Notes: generated from the letters alone by a model not told the origin. 64,000 nucleotides of DNA from Gammaproteobacteria bacterium (GCA_903970185.1 CAJCIC010000098.1:1-64000); one strand, 5' to 3'. Shown: positions 9,416-19,046, numbered from the stretch's first letter. Numbers and translations: made by a program.

Positions 9416-10764
9416 GGCAGCCGCACCACCGGCGACACCGACAATCCGAGCGGCAAAGGCGTGTTGGGATCAAGGCCGCTGTCGATGACGATCTTGACGG
9501 GAACACGCTGCACGATCTTGACAAAGTTGCCCGTGGCGTTCTCGGTGGGGAATGCAGAAAAACGCGAGCCGCTTCCATACTGGATGCTGTCGATATGCCC
9601 GTGCAATTTAAGCCCCGAGTAGGCGTCGACCGTGATGTCCACCGGATTTCCCGGACGCATGCGACCGAGTTGCGACTCCTTGAAATTCGCCGTGATCCAT
9701 ATTTCGGGGGTGACGATCAGGAACATCGTCGTGCCAGCGCTCAAATAGCTGCCAAGCTGGACATTGCGCTTGGTGATGAACCCCTCGCTTGGTGCACGGA
9801 TTTCGGTATAGGAAAGGTTAAGGTTGGCCTGCACCAGCTGCGCTTCCGCCTGCTTGACCTGGGCCTCGCGCTCGGCCACGGTTGCCTGCGCCTGATGCAG
9901 TTCATCGGGCACGACGCCTGTGACTGCGACCTGGGCCTTGGCGCTCTCGACGTTGGCTGCAGCGGCAACTTCCTGGCTGTTCGCCGCATCGATGGTTTCC
10001 TCCGTGGTCGCCCGTCGATCGACACTGTGCTGGCGCAAATAAGTCGACTGTGCCGTAGCGAAGCTGGCTTCTGCCGCGCGCTGCTGCGCCTTGGCAGCGG
10101 CAAATTGCGCCGGGTATTGCACCTTGGCGATGTCATAGGCGATGCGTGCCTGATCGAGCTGTGCGCGCGCCAGCGTCAGCTGGGCTTCAGCCTGGGCCTG
10201 GGCTGCCAGGTAGTCGCGCGGATCGATGCGCAAGAGGAGGTCGCCTTTTTTCACCAGCGTGTTGTCGTTGATGTAAAGCGCGACGACGTAGCCCGCAACT
10301 TTTGGAGCCATGGTGACCGTGTTGCCGTCTGTATAGGCATCATCGGTCGTGATGTCATTCCTGTTTGCAAACCAGACGATCAGCGCGACAACGGCAAGGA
10401 CCACGACAACGATTGCAAGAATGATCAGAGGCCGCTTGCTGCGCGGCTTTTCGTCATCGCGTCCGCCCTTCTGGTTGTCGCCACCCTTGCCGCCGCCCTT
10501 GCCGTCCTCCTTTGCGGCGTCCGACGAACCTGTCTTGGCATCGGACGACCCGCTCTTGCCATCGCCCTTACTGTCGTCCTTGCTGTCGTCCTTGTCAGTT
10601 GACTGAGTGCCCTTTGCATCATCGCCACCATCGCCGTCTGCAGATGACATCGGGGTGGGCTTTCGTGCCCGGGCACCGGGCGTGCGAGCGGCGCGCTTGC
10701 TTCTTGCCGCAACCAGAGGGACCGCGATTGGGATCAGGTCAGCCTCTATGTCGTCAAACGGCAT
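9412..10764 (-). CDS. emrA: EmrA/HlyD-type membrane fusion protein with long charged N-terminus
   Basis: Periplasmic adaptor that links the MFS pump to the outer membrane channel. Residues from about 115 to 135 form the single membrane anchor (ILAIVVVVLAVVALIVW). After it come the NDITTDDAYTDGN segment typical of EmrA, a biotinyl-lipoyl-like domain, a long coiled coil rich in A/Q/E, and a beta-barrel domain. The first about 110 residues are cytoplasmic and mostly low-complexity Asp, Lys, Gly and Ser, which is unusual. The start is ATG 10764; ATG 10650 is a possible alternative that still leaves most of the low-complexity part. The gene is first in the efflux operon; no regulator gene adjoins it. 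Confidence 0.92.
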   Translation of the reverse strand: MPFDDIEADLIPIAVPLVAARSKRAARTPGARARKPTPMSSADGDGGDDAKGTQSTDKDDSKDDSKGDGKSGSSDAKTGSSDAAKEDGKGGGKGGDNQKGGRDDEKPRSKRPLIILAIVVVVLAVVALIVWFANRNDITTDDAYTDGNTVTMAPKVAGYVVALYINDNTLVKKGDLLLRIDPRDYLAAQAQAEAQLTLARAQLDQARIAYDIAKVQYPAQFAAAKAQQRAAEASFATAQSTYLRQHSVDRRATTEETIDAANSQEVAAAANVESAKAQVAVTGVVPDELHQAQATVAEREAQVKQAEAQLVQANLNLSYTEIRAPSEGFITKRNVQLGSYLSAGTTMFLIVTPEIWITANFKESQLGRMRPGNPVDITVDAYSGLKLHGHIDSIQYGSGSRFSAFPTENATGNFVKIVQRVPVKIVIDSGLDPNTPLPLGLSVSPVVRLP

Positions 10765-10931
10765 GGTGCACTTTCAAAAAAATTGGCGCGGAAAACCAGC
10801 AAACACTGTTCCTGCATTGCGCATTCTAGTGCGCGGCACAGAAATTGCCATGACGGGGTTATCGCTGGAATCCGTGCATTTCTCGGTACAGCGTCAAAGG
10901 TTTCCATCGCAAAAAGCTAAGGAGAATGCAA

Positions 10932-11144
10932 ATGATTTTCAGCCGAATGAAAGTTGGTCTGGCCCTTTCCGTCGCTGCGCTTGCGCTTGCAGGTTGCGGC
11001 TCAACCCAAGGGACCGACACCGCGCTTGGTGCAGGTGCCGGCGCGCTTGGCGGCGCAGTCTTGACGGGCGGCAGCCCAGTCGGCGTGGTCGGCGGCGCGG
11101 TCGTAGGCGGCGTGGTCGGTAACGAAGTCGGCAAGGATCGCTAG
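10932..11144 (+). CDS. Small glycine-zipper lipoprotein (OsmB-like)
   Basis: A 70-residue lipoprotein. The signal ends ALALAGC (Cys22). The rest is a glycine zipper with alternating GAGAGALGGAV and VGVVGGAVVGGVVGNEVG, ending in a short charged tail. Such proteins sit in the outer membrane and are often stress-induced, but the role here is not shown. An ATG at 10926 is only one base after the AAGGAG at 10919-10924, so the ATG at 10932 (seven-base spacing) is the better start. It is divergent from the efflux operon. Confidence 0.8.
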   Translation: MIFSRMKVGLALSVAALALAGCGSTQGTDTALGAGAGALGGAVLTGGSPVGVVGGAVVGGVVGNEVGKDR

Positions 11145-11174
11145 GCGCCTCGCGTGGATGTGCGCTTGGGGACG

Positions 11175-11489
11175 TCACGCCCCCGAGCGCGGCAACATGG
11201 CAAGTCGAGACTGCAAGCGCTCGACCTGTTTGAGCAATTGCATCGCCAATGCCAGGCCTTCCGGATTGAGTTCAAAGTCGCGCACGAGACGCGATGCGCG
11301 TCGTGCCTCGATGTACGTGCGAGTCGTACATCTGAACGTGCCATCAACGTGACGTTCGATCTCGATCAGGTCGCAGTTGATCAATTCTTCGAGATAGGGT
11401 GAATCGAGGCCGACAACTTGCGTCAGTTCAGTGATCTGATATCGCCTGTCGTCGTCAAGAACAATAGCGTCCAGCCGGTATTCGCTCAT
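11175..11489 (-). CDS. cbpM: Chaperone modulator CbpM
   Basis: A 104-residue MerR-like regulator of CbpA. It starts [18 protein letters not shown], continues with a helix-turn-helix-like region ([18 protein letters not shown]), and ends in a coiled-coil helix ([17 protein letters not shown]). Known members bind the J-domain of CbpA and block it from stimulating DnaK. GGGAGG precedes the ATG at 11489, which overlaps the cbpA stop (ATGA). The larger open frame back to 11747 is antisense-free noise inside cbpA. Confidence 0.9.
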   Translation of the reverse strand: MSEYRLDAIVLDDDRRYQITELTQVVGLDSPYLEELINCDLIEIERHVDGTFRCTTRTYIEARRASRLVRDFELNPEGLALAMQLLKQVERLQSRLAMLPRSGA

Positions 11490-12412
11490 TTGCCTCCCCC
11501 TTTTCCTCTCGGATTGAAAGAACTGGCTGCCTTCAGTTGCGTGTAAAGCTCCTTCTCCGCGTCGCTGACGCTCGAAGGCGTTACGATCTGCACGATGGCA
11601 AGCTGGTCGCCTTTGCGCTCGCCACGGCCCATGCCTCGCCTGGAAAGCCGTAACGTCTGGCCGTTGCGCGTACCTGGCCTCACGGTCAACTCGACAGGCC
11701 CGCCAAGAGTTGGCACGGTCACCGTTGCGCCAAGCACCGCTTCCCATGGCGCCAGTCGCAAATCGCTGACGATGTCATCGCCATTGAGTCGAAATTCAGG
11801 ATGCGGCGCAAAATGGAGCGTCAACAACAGATCGCCTGGCGGCCCGCCGGATGATCCGGCACCGCCCTTCCCGGAAAGCTTGAGGCGCTGGCCTTCGCGC
11901 ATACCCTCGGGAATCTGCACCTGGAAAACCCGGGTCTGATTGCGCATGAAGCCGCTGTCATCGACTTCGGGATATTGCAGCGACAGTGAAATCTCGCCGC
12001 CGTGATACGCCTGCTCAAGGGTGATCTCGCCCGCGACCTCATAGTCCTCGCCGCGCCTTGGACGGCTCGATGAACGCGAGCGCGCAGCGCCGCCTCGCCT
12101 TAACCCGGAAAGGAAATCCGCCAGATCGACATCGTCAAACTGATCGCCCGGGGCGAAGCCGCCAAATCCCGGAGGCGGACTGAACTGTTCGCCCTGGGCG
12201 TGCCTGCCGAGCTGGTCGTAGGCGGCACGCTTTTCGGCATCCTTTAATGTCTCGTAAGCCTGGGCGACGTCCTTGAAGCGTTCTTCGGCGTCGCCCTCCT
12301 TGGACACGTCAGGGTGATACTTGTGCGCGAGTTTGCGATAGGCCTTCTTGATCTCCTCCGCACTCGCGTCGCGCTTGACGCCAAGCGTCGCGTAATAATC
12401 CTTGTACTCCAT
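11486..12412 (-). CDS. cbpA: DnaJ-type co-chaperone / curved DNA-binding protein CbpA
   Basis: A class B J-protein of 308 residues. The J domain (about residues 4-70) contains the HPD motif in [11 protein letters not shown] Gly/Phe/Arg/Ser-rich linker and two beta-sandwich client domains ([30 protein letters not shown]) follow. It lacks the zinc-binding cysteine repeats of DnaJ proper. It stimulates DnaK and binds curved DNA in known members. The start is ATG 12412; an upstream in-frame ATG at 12475 adds residues that do not match the J domain. It forms an operon with cbpM. Confidence 0.94.
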   Translation of the reverse strand: MEYKDYYATLGVKRDASAEEIKKAYRKLAHKYHPDVSKEGDAEERFKDVAQAYETLKDAEKRAAYDQLGRHAQGEQFSPPPGFGGFAPGDQFDDVDLADFLSGLRRGGAARSRSSSRPRRGEDYEVAGEITLEQAYHGGEISLSLQYPEVDDSGFMRNQTRVFQVQIPEGMREGQRLKLSGKGGAGSSGGPPGDLLLTLHFAPHPEFRLNGDDIVSDLRLAPWEAVLGATVTVPTLGGPVELTVRPGTRNGQTLRLSRRGMGRGERKGDQLAIVQIVTPSSVSDAEKELYTQLKAASSFNPRGKGGGK

Positions 12413-12535
12413 GGCAATACGCTCAATAAGGTGTGACGGGCGCGGGTTAGATGCCCTTGTGACGCGAAGATTCACCGCGGCCCGGATGGCATGGCGAGAG
12501 CACCCATTTTCCGCTAAAATTCGTGCCTCCTCAAA

Positions 12536-12612
12536 AGGCGGCTAGCTCAGCTGGTTAGAGCGCGGCATTCACATTGCCGAGGTCGGGGGTTCGAGCCCCT
12601 CGCCGCCTACCA
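12536..12612 (+). tRNA. tRNA-Val (CAC)
   Basis: A 77-nt tRNA with acceptor AGGCGGC paired to GCCGCCT, D-arm GCTCAGCTGGTTAGAGC, anticodon stem CGGCA/TGCCG with loop TTCACAT giving anticodon CAC, T-arm GGGGGTTCGAGCCCCTC, and an encoded CCA. The next coding start is only 15 bases after its end. Confidence 0.95.
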
Positions 12613-12627
12613 AATCCTCGCGCCTCC

Positions 12628-13962
12628 ATGTCCACATCCGATGAAGCGGGCCTTTCTCGGTCGGGCATGAACCCCACAGGCAAAGGCTCAGCGTTCACGC
12701 TCGCAATCGACGCGTTGTGGATCTTCTGGATTGCAACGCTGCCGCTTGGCCACGCGACGGGACTGCACAACACCTTGGGCGTGATCGTGCCGGTGTGCGT
12801 GATTGCCGCGACGCGCGGCCGTGCCCTTGCACATCTGCCTGCTTTGCCATGGCTCGTGGCACTTTGCGCACTCGCCAGTCTTTCCATCCTCTGGTCAAAG
12901 GAGCCCGGCATTTCCGCAGGAAAACTGCGCACCGACCTGCTCCTGCCGCTCGTTGCCTACACTGCGGCCTATCTTTATAGCCGCGCTGGCCGCGCAAACG
13001 CCCTATTGATCGGCTTTGCAGCCGGGATTGTCTTGCTCGCGCTCTTTTCATCCGCAGCGTTCCTGCCGCCAGCGGTGACGCCCACGCCCATCGCCGCTGC
13101 CGATACGGTAGCGACCGCAGAGGCTTTCTCCGATCGCTATCCCGGCCCGGGTGACGCGAGCACGTATGCGATCCTTGCGATCGCCCCCCTTATCGTGTGG
13201 CGCATGTTGCGCGGCCATTGGCGCGGTACCAGCGCATTGCTCCTGGTGCTAGCCACTGGGCTTGTCATCTTCGTTTCGCGAAATCGCAATGCCGTGATCG
13301 TCTTGCCCCTGGCGCTTGCCGCCTTTGCGCTGCTCTGGCACAGGAAGACAACGGCGGCTTCAGACCTGCCGCGACGGCGCCAGGTCGCGATCCTCACGAG
13401 CGCAGCGCTGACGTGTGCCGCCATCGGCCTTTTCGCAGTCGAGAAAGCGTCGCAGGCGAGGCTCGCGCTCGAAGGCCAGGTGCTGCCCTTTGGCAGCGCC
13501 ACCTTGTTTCTCGTCTCGATTGATCCGCGGCCTGCAATGTGGTCCGAATACGCCCATCTTGGCACCCAGCATCCGTGGCTTGGGGTCGGCTTTGGTCGCA
13601 CTGTGCCGGCAAGCACCTATGACGTGCGCGACGATCCGGTCATGAAGTCTGCCATGGCCACAGGCTTTCAGCATGCGCACAACGTCTTTCTCAACTGTTG
13701 GCTGCAACTTGGCGCCTGCGGCCTTTTGCTCTACATGGCATCGCTTGTCGCCCTGGTTCGGGCCGCCTGGCGCGCGCGCCGCGAAGATGCGGTGATGCGA
13801 CTTGGTGGCGTTGGGGCCTTGACGCTGCTGTTTGCCATGCTCATGCGCAACATGACCGATGACTTCCTCGTCTACGGAATCGCGAGCAGCTTCTGGATCG
13901 CGCTCGGCGCGCTCTTGGGCCTGGCTGCACAAGATCCGCCAGAAATTCATCGCAGCGCCTGA
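12628..13962 (+). CDS. O-antigen ligase / Wzy-type polytopic membrane protein
   Basis: A 444-residue protein with about ten to twelve hydrophobic segments. It carries the O-antigen ligase pattern: a central VIFVSRNRNAVIVLPLALA block, then a large periplasmic loop (about residues 290-345) with HPWLGVGFGRT, and HAHNVFLNCWLQLGACGL, whose HN motif is typical of the WaaL/Wzy_C superfamily. These enzymes transfer or polymerise glycans at the periplasmic face. No other glycan genes are nearby, so the substrate cannot be inferred. ATG 12628 is the first start outside the tRNA; ATG 12667 is an alternative. Its stop directly abuts the convergent dnaQ stop. Confidence 0.8.
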   Translation: MSTSDEAGLSRSGMNPTGKGSAFTLAIDALWIFWIATLPLGHATGLHNTLGVIVPVCVIAATRGRALAHLPALPWLVALCALASLSILWSKEPGISAGKLRTDLLLPLVAYTAAYLYSRAGRANALLIGFAAGIVLLALFSSAAFLPPAVTPTPIAAADTVATAEAFSDRYPGPGDASTYAILAIAPLIVWRMLRGHWRGTSALLLVLATGLVIFVSRNRNAVIVLPLALAAFALLWHRKTTAASDLPRRRQVAILTSAALTCAAIGLFAVEKASQARLALEGQVLPFGSATLFLVSIDPRPAMWSEYAHLGTQHPWLGVGFGRTVPASTYDVRDDPVMKSAMATGFQHAHNVFLNCWLQLGACGLLLYMASLVALVRAAWRARREDAVMRLGGVGALTLLFAMLMRNMTDDFLVYGIASSFWIALGALLGLAAQDPPEIHRSA

Positions 13963-14688
13963 CTAAAGGCGCGCAGCACTGCCTGCCGTCGCGGTCCAAA
14001 CGGGCGGCCGACGCAGTTCCCGCTCCAGTGCATCGAGCAGGGCTTCGTGCTCGGCCAACTCGGCGTCAGTCGCTCGCAGCACGGGCAGCGAAGCGAGCAG
14101 AATTGCATTCGCTTCGACCGAAACTTCGGCGACCTCAGGCTCGATATCGATGACAAGGCTTTCCTGGCCGCGCGTCATGGCGAGATAGACTTCCGCGAGA
14201 AGCTCCGCGTCAAGCAATGCGCCGTGCAAGGTACGGTGCACATTCGATACCTGATAGCGGTCGCAAAGCGCATCAAGCGAATTGCGCTTGCCCGGGTGCA
14301 ATTCCTTGGCGAGTTCGAGCGTGTCGACAACCTCGACTTCGAAGTGATGCCGAAAGCGTGGAAGACCGAGCAGGCCAAGTTCCGCATCAAGAAACGCTTC
14401 GTCAAACGGGGCGTTGTGGATCAGGAGTTCAGCGCCACCAAGAAACGCCAGGATCGAATCCAGTACCTCGCCGAACTTGGGTTTGTCTGCAAGAAATTCG
14501 CGCGTCAGGCCATGGACTGCGAGTGCGCCAGGTTCACTGTCGCGCTCGGCGTTGAAGTAATAGTGCAGATTGCGCCCGGTCGGCCGGCGATTGAAAAGTT
14601 CGACACAACCGATTTCGATGATGCGATCGCCCCCCGCCGGGTTAAGACCGGTGGTTTCGGTGTCGAGCACGATCTGTCGCTTGGTCAT
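13963..14688 (-). CDS. dnaQ: DNA polymerase III epsilon subunit (3'-5' proofreading exonuclease)
   Basis: A 241-residue DEDDh exonuclease that proofreads chromosomal replication. Exo I is VLDTETTG at residues 7-14, Exo II is IHNAPFDEAFLD near residue 90, and Exo III is HRTLHGALLDAELLAEVY near residue 150. The C-terminal tail after about residue 180 is the region that binds the polymerase alpha subunit in known members. It follows rnhA by about 40 bases in the conserved yafS-rnhA-dnaQ order. Confidence 0.95.
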   Translation of the reverse strand: MTKRQIVLDTETTGLNPAGGDRIIEIGCVELFNRRPTGRNLHYYFNAERDSEPGALAVHGLTREFLADKPKFGEVLDSILAFLGGAELLIHNAPFDEAFLDAELGLLGLPRFRHHFEVEVVDTLELAKELHPGKRNSLDALCDRYQVSNVHRTLHGALLDAELLAEVYLAMTRGQESLVIDIEPEVAEVSVEANAILLASLPVLRATDAELAEHEALLDALERELRRPPVWTATAGSAARL

Positions 14689-14730
14689 GAAGCGCGAATT
14701 CTCATCGGGACGAAGGTCTTGGGTACCGGT

Positions 14731-15186
14731 TCAATTCGCGTGCTCAAGCCCTGCCACGCCACGGTTGGCAAGCCCGTCGGCGCGTTCGTTCTCGACATGC
14801 CCCGCATGGCCTTTGACCCAGTGCCACTCGATGGCATGCGGCATGATCGCGACATCGAGCGCTTTCCAGAGATCGACGTTTTTTACGGGTTGCTTGGCAG
14901 AGCTCACCCAGCCGCGCTTCTTCCATCCGTGGATCCACTCGGTAATGCCCTTGTGGACGTACACCGAATCGGTATAAAGCCGTACTTTGCACGGCACTTT
15001 CAGTGCTTCTAGCGCCTTGATCACCGCCAGGAGTTCCATGCGGTTGTTGGTCGTGTGCGCTTCGCCGCCGAACAATTCCTTCTCATGGGCCTTATCGCCC
15101 GACTGAAAACGCAACAGCGCGCCCCACCCGCCCGGTCCAGGATTTCCCTTGCACGCCCCGTCCGTAAAGATGTCCACCAAAGGCAC
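14731..15186 (-). CDS. rnhA: Ribonuclease HI
   Basis: A 151-residue enzyme that cuts the RNA strand of RNA/DNA hybrids. The catalytic DEDD residues are in [17 protein letters not shown] (Asp9), [20 protein letters not shown] and the region after [14 protein letters not shown]. The start is inferred to be GTG 15186. It follows GGGAGAG by five bases, overlaps the TAG stop of the methyltransferase gene (TAGTG), and gives the usual length. The open frame extends much further upstream but there it overlaps the methyltransferase gene. Confidence 0.94.
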   Translation of the reverse strand: MPLVDIFTDGACKGNPGPGGWGALLRFQSGDKAHEKELFGGEAHTTNNRMELLAVIKALEALKVPCKVRLYTDSVYVHKGITEWIHGWKKRGWVSSAKQPVKNVDLWKALDVAIMPHAIEWHWVKGHAGHVENERADGLANRGVAGLEHAN

Positions 15187-16019
15187 TACGACTCTCCCGG
15201 ATCCATTTGCGTCTTCGAATGGCGAACCTTGGCGCCGCTGCTGTGCGCGGTCGCAGGAAGGCTGGCGGGTGCGACGCGACGCTCCTTCTTGATTGTGCCC
15301 ACGAGTCGCAAACCGTTGACCCGCTTGATTGCACTGACCATGTAGACCGCGCCGCACACAGGCCACCAGCGATCGCCCGCGCGCTCCATGAAACCGAAAC
15401 GCGATAGCCACTTTTCGGATCTTACCGGCGGGGCATAACACCCAAAGCGCCCCCGATTCACTTCAAAGCCCAGAAGCTTCAACCAGTCCTTTAGCCGTCC
15501 GAGGTGCAAAAACTGCCCCGCGACCGGCAGAAAGGGCGCGTCAAGCGCCCGCCCCAGCACTTGGCGGGCACCCCAAAGGCTGACCGGATTGAAACCGGTA
15601 ATCACCAGATGTCCCTCGGGGATCAGGACACGCTCGACCTCGCGCAACACCTGGTGCGGGTCATCGGCGAATTCGAGTGCGTGCGGCAGCACCAGCAGAT
15701 CGAGGCTTTGTGCGGCAAAGGGCAATTCGTCAAAGCGGGTGATGACAAGCGTGCTGCGGCTGGCCGTTAATGCCGTTGCCGCATCCTCGTTTTCCGCATC
15801 GTGCGCTATTGCGTGCGGCTCATCAACGGAGAACAGAAACGGCATGCGATTGTTGCGCAGCGCAGGCAACTGCAGGAGCCCGACCTGCACGGCGTAATAA
15901 CCGAACAGGTCGGCTACGACATGATCGAGCTGATCCTGCTCCCAGGAGAGCGCGTAGCGACCCGCCGGCGTTTTGAGCCATTTCGCCAGCGCTATAATCG
16001 AATCACTGTGCACCGTCAT
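15186..16019 (-). CDS. YafS-like SAM-dependent methyltransferase
   Basis: A 277-residue class I methyltransferase-like protein. The first motif is diverged ([10 protein letters not shown]). The post-motif regions fit the Methyltransf_11 fold: [19 protein letters not shown] followed by [22 protein letters not shown]. Position supports a YafS identity: it lies between gloB (divergent) and rnhA-dnaQ (downstream), the same order as in E. coli and many proteobacteria. Substrate is unknown. It has a basic, Ala/Ser-rich C-terminal tail of about 45 residues. Its ATG is only 15 bases from the divergent gloB ATG. Confidence 0.85.
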   Translation of the reverse strand: MTVHSDSIIALAKWLKTPAGRYALSWEQDQLDHVVADLFGYYAVQVGLLQLPALRNNRMPFLFSVDEPHAIAHDAENEDAATALTASRSTLVITRFDELPFAAQSLDLLVLPHALEFADDPHQVLREVERVLIPEGHLVITGFNPVSLWGARQVLGRALDAPFLPVAGQFLHLGRLKDWLKLLGFEVNRGRFGCYAPPVRSEKWLSRFGFMERAGDRWWPVCGAVYMVSAIKRVNGLRLVGTIKKERRVAPASLPATAHSSGAKVRHSKTQMDPGES

Positions 16020-16034
16020 GTAAGCAGGCCATTC

Positions 16035-16838
16035 ATGTCAGGCATTTCCGGTTTACCGCTGACTATCGTCGCCGTTCCTGCCTTTAAGGACAACTACCTC
16101 TGGCTGGTACGACGCGATCGCTATGCCGCCGTGGTCGATCCTGGCGACGCAGCGGTCATCGAGGACGCGTTGCAACGCCTTGACGCCACGCTTTGCGCCA
16201 TTGTACTCACCCATCATCATGCCGATCACACCGGCGGGGTCGCGGCGCTGCAATCGGCGCGAAATGGGCGCTTGCCGGTCTTTGGTCCCGCTGCAGAAGC
16301 GATCCCTGGCGTAACCGCTGCGCTGTCAGGAGGCGATCGCATCGTTGTGCCTGGCATCGAGCTCACGCTCGAGGTCATCGATGTTCCTGGCCATACGCGC
16401 GGGCACATTGCGTATTTTGGCAGCGATGGCATTGCACCGATCCTTTTTTGCGGCGACACCCTGTTTGCAGGAGGTTGTGGCCGTCTCTTTGAGGGCACGG
16501 CCGAGCAGATGTTCGCCTCGCTCGCGCGGCTCGCCGCCCTGCCGCCTGAGACTCTAGTCTATTGCGCGCACGAATACACCGCGAACAATCTGCGCTTTGC
16601 GCTTGTCGTCGACCCTGGCAATGCGCTGCTCGTCGAGCGCGAAAAAGACGTGCGCGCGCTGCGTCAGGAAAACCGTGCAACCGTGCCCTCGAGCATTCGG
16701 CTTGAACGCGCCACCAACCCGTTTCTTCGCGTGAGCGAAGCGGCGATCCGCGCAAGCGTCGAAAACGAAGATCCGGGCGCCGCGAAGAATCCGGTCGCGA
16801 CCTTTGCTGCGCTTCGCGCCTGGAAAGACCGCTTCTGA
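16035..16838 (+). CDS. gloB: Hydroxyacylglutathione hydrolase (glyoxalase II)
   Basis: Metallo-beta-lactamase-fold enzyme that hydrolyses S-D-lactoylglutathione to D-lactate and glutathione, the second step of methylglyoxal detoxification. The 267-residue protein carries the metal site THHHADH at residues 59-65, further ligands in PGHTRGHIAYF and LFCGDTLFAGGCGRLFEG, and YCAHEYTANNLRFA. The open frame extends upstream to 15801 but that part is inside the divergent methyltransferase gene, so ATG 16035 is used. mltD follows on the same strand. Confidence 0.95.
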   Translation: MSGISGLPLTIVAVPAFKDNYLWLVRRDRYAAVVDPGDAAVIEDALQRLDATLCAIVLTHHHADHTGGVAALQSARNGRLPVFGPAAEAIPGVTAALSGGDRIVVPGIELTLEVIDVPGHTRGHIAYFGSDGIAPILFCGDTLFAGGCGRLFEGTAEQMFASLARLAALPPETLVYCAHEYTANNLRFALVVDPGNALLVEREKDVRALRQENRATVPSSIRLERATNPFLRVSEAAIRASVENEDPGAAKNPVATFAALRAWKDRF

Positions 16839-16916
16839 GGGGGATTGCCTGCCCAAGCGCCTTGACCCGAGCGCCCCCCCTAGCTAGTATCGGCGTTTTG
16901 CGTTCGAAGGCATGCG

Positions 16917-18374
16917 ATGCACCGATACTCAACTTTCGTGCTTTCCTCTGCCTTTGCACTCCTTGCCGGATGTGCAGCGCCTCTGACCCAATCCCCCTCC
17001 CAACCGACCGCAAGCGCTCATTCACCGGCGCAAAATGCCAGCCCGTCTATCGCCTTGGAGCCGTTGCTGCCAGCGACTGTTGTCGCATCCAAGGCGCCTT
17101 ACCTGGTCGATTTGACCGGCCATCCAGACGATGTCTGGGATCGCGTCAGACTCGGCTTTGCGATTCCCAACATGGACTCGCCACTGGTCGTTGAGCAGCA
17201 GGCCTGGTATTTGAGTCATCCGGATTTCCTGCAACGCGCTGCAGAGCGCTCGAGCCACTACCTGTACCACGTCGTCGAGGAGCTCGAAAAACGCCATATG
17301 CCGACCGAGCTTGCACTCTTGCCGTTTGTCGAGAGTGCCTACAACCCGATGGCCTATTCGCGTGCCCACGCCTCGGGGATGTGGCAGTTCATCCCCTCCA
17401 CCGGCAAGAACTTCAATCTGAAACAGGATTGGTGGCATGACGATCGGCGCGATGTCGTGGCATCTACCGATGCGGCGCTTAACTATCTGCAAATGCTCTA
17501 CGAGATGCACGGCGACTGGACACTCGCCCTTGCCTCCTACAACTGGGGCGAAGGCTCGGTGAAACGCGCCATCGACAAGAACGTCGCGCACGGCCGGCCA
17601 ACGGACTACATGAGCCTTGACATGCCTGACGAGACGCGCGCCTATTTCCCGCGGCTGCAGGCGTTAAAAAACATCATTGCCAATCCGTCGGCGTTTGGCA
17701 TCGTCTTGCCGCGCATCGACAACGAGCCCTATTTCGTCGCCGTCACGGCAACCAAGGATATCGACGTGATGACCGCTGCGCGCCTCGCGGACATGCCGGT
17801 GGACGAGTTCCGCGCCTTGAATCCGTCGTTTAACCGACCGGTGATCAGTGCGGCCAATGCCTCGTCCCTGCTCTTGCCTGCGGATCGCGCAGCCGCGTTC
17901 GAGGAACGCCTGGCGTCCAGCGACGCGCCGCTCGTGAACTGGCAGGTCTATCACGTCCGCCGTGGCGAACGACTCGACCGCATCGCCGCACATTATGGAA
18001 TGACCGTGCAAGCGCTATGCGAGGCCAATAGCCTTGATACGAGATCGCGCATCAAGCCCGGGACGGAAATTCTGGTGGCCCTGCATCGCACGGGCACATC
18101 GCCAACACCGGCCGCAACTGCCAGCGACGTGCATGCACCCGAAACGCTCGCCGCAGACAACGCTGCCATCATCCGCGCCAGCTATACGCCGACCCAAGCT
18201 CACTTGACCTCGAGCACCTACACGGTGCGCGCAGGCGACACGCTATTTTCGATTTCGCAGCGCTTGCACGTCTCCGTCGATGAGATCAAGCGCGCCAACC
18301 GTCTGCATGGCAATGGCCTGCAGATCGGCCAGACACTCGTCGTTGGCGAAGTGAAAAGCCTCGCTCGGCGTTAG
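16917..18374 (+). CDS. mltD: Membrane-bound lytic murein transglycosylase D
   Basis: A 485-residue lipoprotein that cleaves peptidoglycan glycan strands to 1,6-anhydro products. The signal peptide ends ALLAGC with lipidated Cys19. The transglycosylase domain (about residues 110-240) has the catalytic glutamate in LPFVESAYNP, then SGMWQFIPSTGKNF and LASYNWGEG. Two LysM glycan-binding repeats follow, beginning YHVRRGERLDRIA (about residue 345) and YTVRAGDTLFSIS (about residue 435). It lies 78 bases after gloB, an order conserved with E. coli. Confidence 0.95.
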   Translation: MHRYSTFVLSSAFALLAGCAAPLTQSPSQPTASAHSPAQNASPSIALEPLLPATVVASKAPYLVDLTGHPDDVWDRVRLGFAIPNMDSPLVVEQQAWYLSHPDFLQRAAERSSHYLYHVVEELEKRHMPTELALLPFVESAYNPMAYSRAHASGMWQFIPSTGKNFNLKQDWWHDDRRDVVASTDAALNYLQMLYEMHGDWTLALASYNWGEGSVKRAIDKNVAHGRPTDYMSLDMPDETRAYFPRLQALKNIIANPSAFGIVLPRIDNEPYFVAVTATKDIDVMTAARLADMPVDEFRALNPSFNRPVISAANASSLLLPADRAAAFEERLASSDAPLVNWQVYHVRRGERLDRIAAHYGMTVQALCEANSLDTRSRIKPGTEILVALHRTGTSPTPAATASDVHAPETLAADNAAIIRASYTPTQAHLTSSTYTVRAGDTLFSISQRLHVSVDEIKRANRLHGNGLQIGQTLVVGEVKSLARR

Positions 18375-18383
18375 ATCACACGG

Positions 18384-18785
18384 TCACATGCGCGAGGGCG
18401 CCGGGCCGGCCTTCGGTGCCTCATTTTCATCCTCTTCCTGATTGGTGTTCTTCCTGACTTCCTTCATGAAGGCGTTGTAATCGTTCACCGCCTTGTTGCC
18501 GACGTCCAGATACTTCTGCGCAACCGCCGCATATTGCTTTGCGGTGGATTCAAGTCCGAGCGCGTAGTCCTGCATGCATTTCGAGTAGGCTGCGATGCGC
18601 TTCCTGTAGCGATTCTCTTCGGGCGGAGTCAAGCCAAGACCTGGATTGCTTGGCGGCTGATCGCATTTCGGCTCAGGAACCACGATGGTCGCAGGATCAG
18701 GCGCGGTGGCGGCTTGCTGGGCGTAGCCGACGGACGCGATCGCTGAAAGGGTCAGTGCAGCACCCAGATGAGTCCAACGCTTCAT
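18384..18785 (-). CDS. Secreted protein of unknown function
   Basis: A 133-residue protein with a Sec signal peptide (hydrophobic core then VGYAQQAA, predicted cleavage after AQ-type site near residue 22). The mature part has two cysteines (PKCDQPP and SKCMQDYA), is helical and charged, with KQYAAVAQKYLDVGNKAVNDYN, and ends in an acidic, Pro-rich tail. AGGAGA stands eight bases before ATG 18785. It is probably periplasmic. I do not recognise a characterised family. It is convergent with mltD and divergent from fabI. Confidence 0.7.
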   Translation of the reverse strand: MKRWTHLGAALTLSAIASVGYAQQAATAPDPATIVVPEPKCDQPPSNPGLGLTPPEENRYRKRIAAYSKCMQDYALGLESTAKQYAAVAQKYLDVGNKAVNDYNAFMKEVRKNTNQEEDENEAPKAGPAPSRM

Positions 18786-19046
18786 AAGTATTTCTCCTGA
18801 GCGACAAGTTATAAAGACCGCGACCCCCGGGCCGATGCGACGGGATTTTACCCGCAACGGGGCCCCTCGCGCACCACCGGCGGGCCCCGACCTGGCGTAA
18901 CAGCGGTGTTTTCGCTGCAGTGCGGCTCGGTCGCGAGGACGTGTGCCAAAACCACGCAAGCGCGAAAGGCGGCGCAAGGCCAGCGCGGCAGGCGATTCGT
19001 CTATACTGCGTGCCCAGCGCCGCTCACACGGGCGGCTGGAGTGGCC

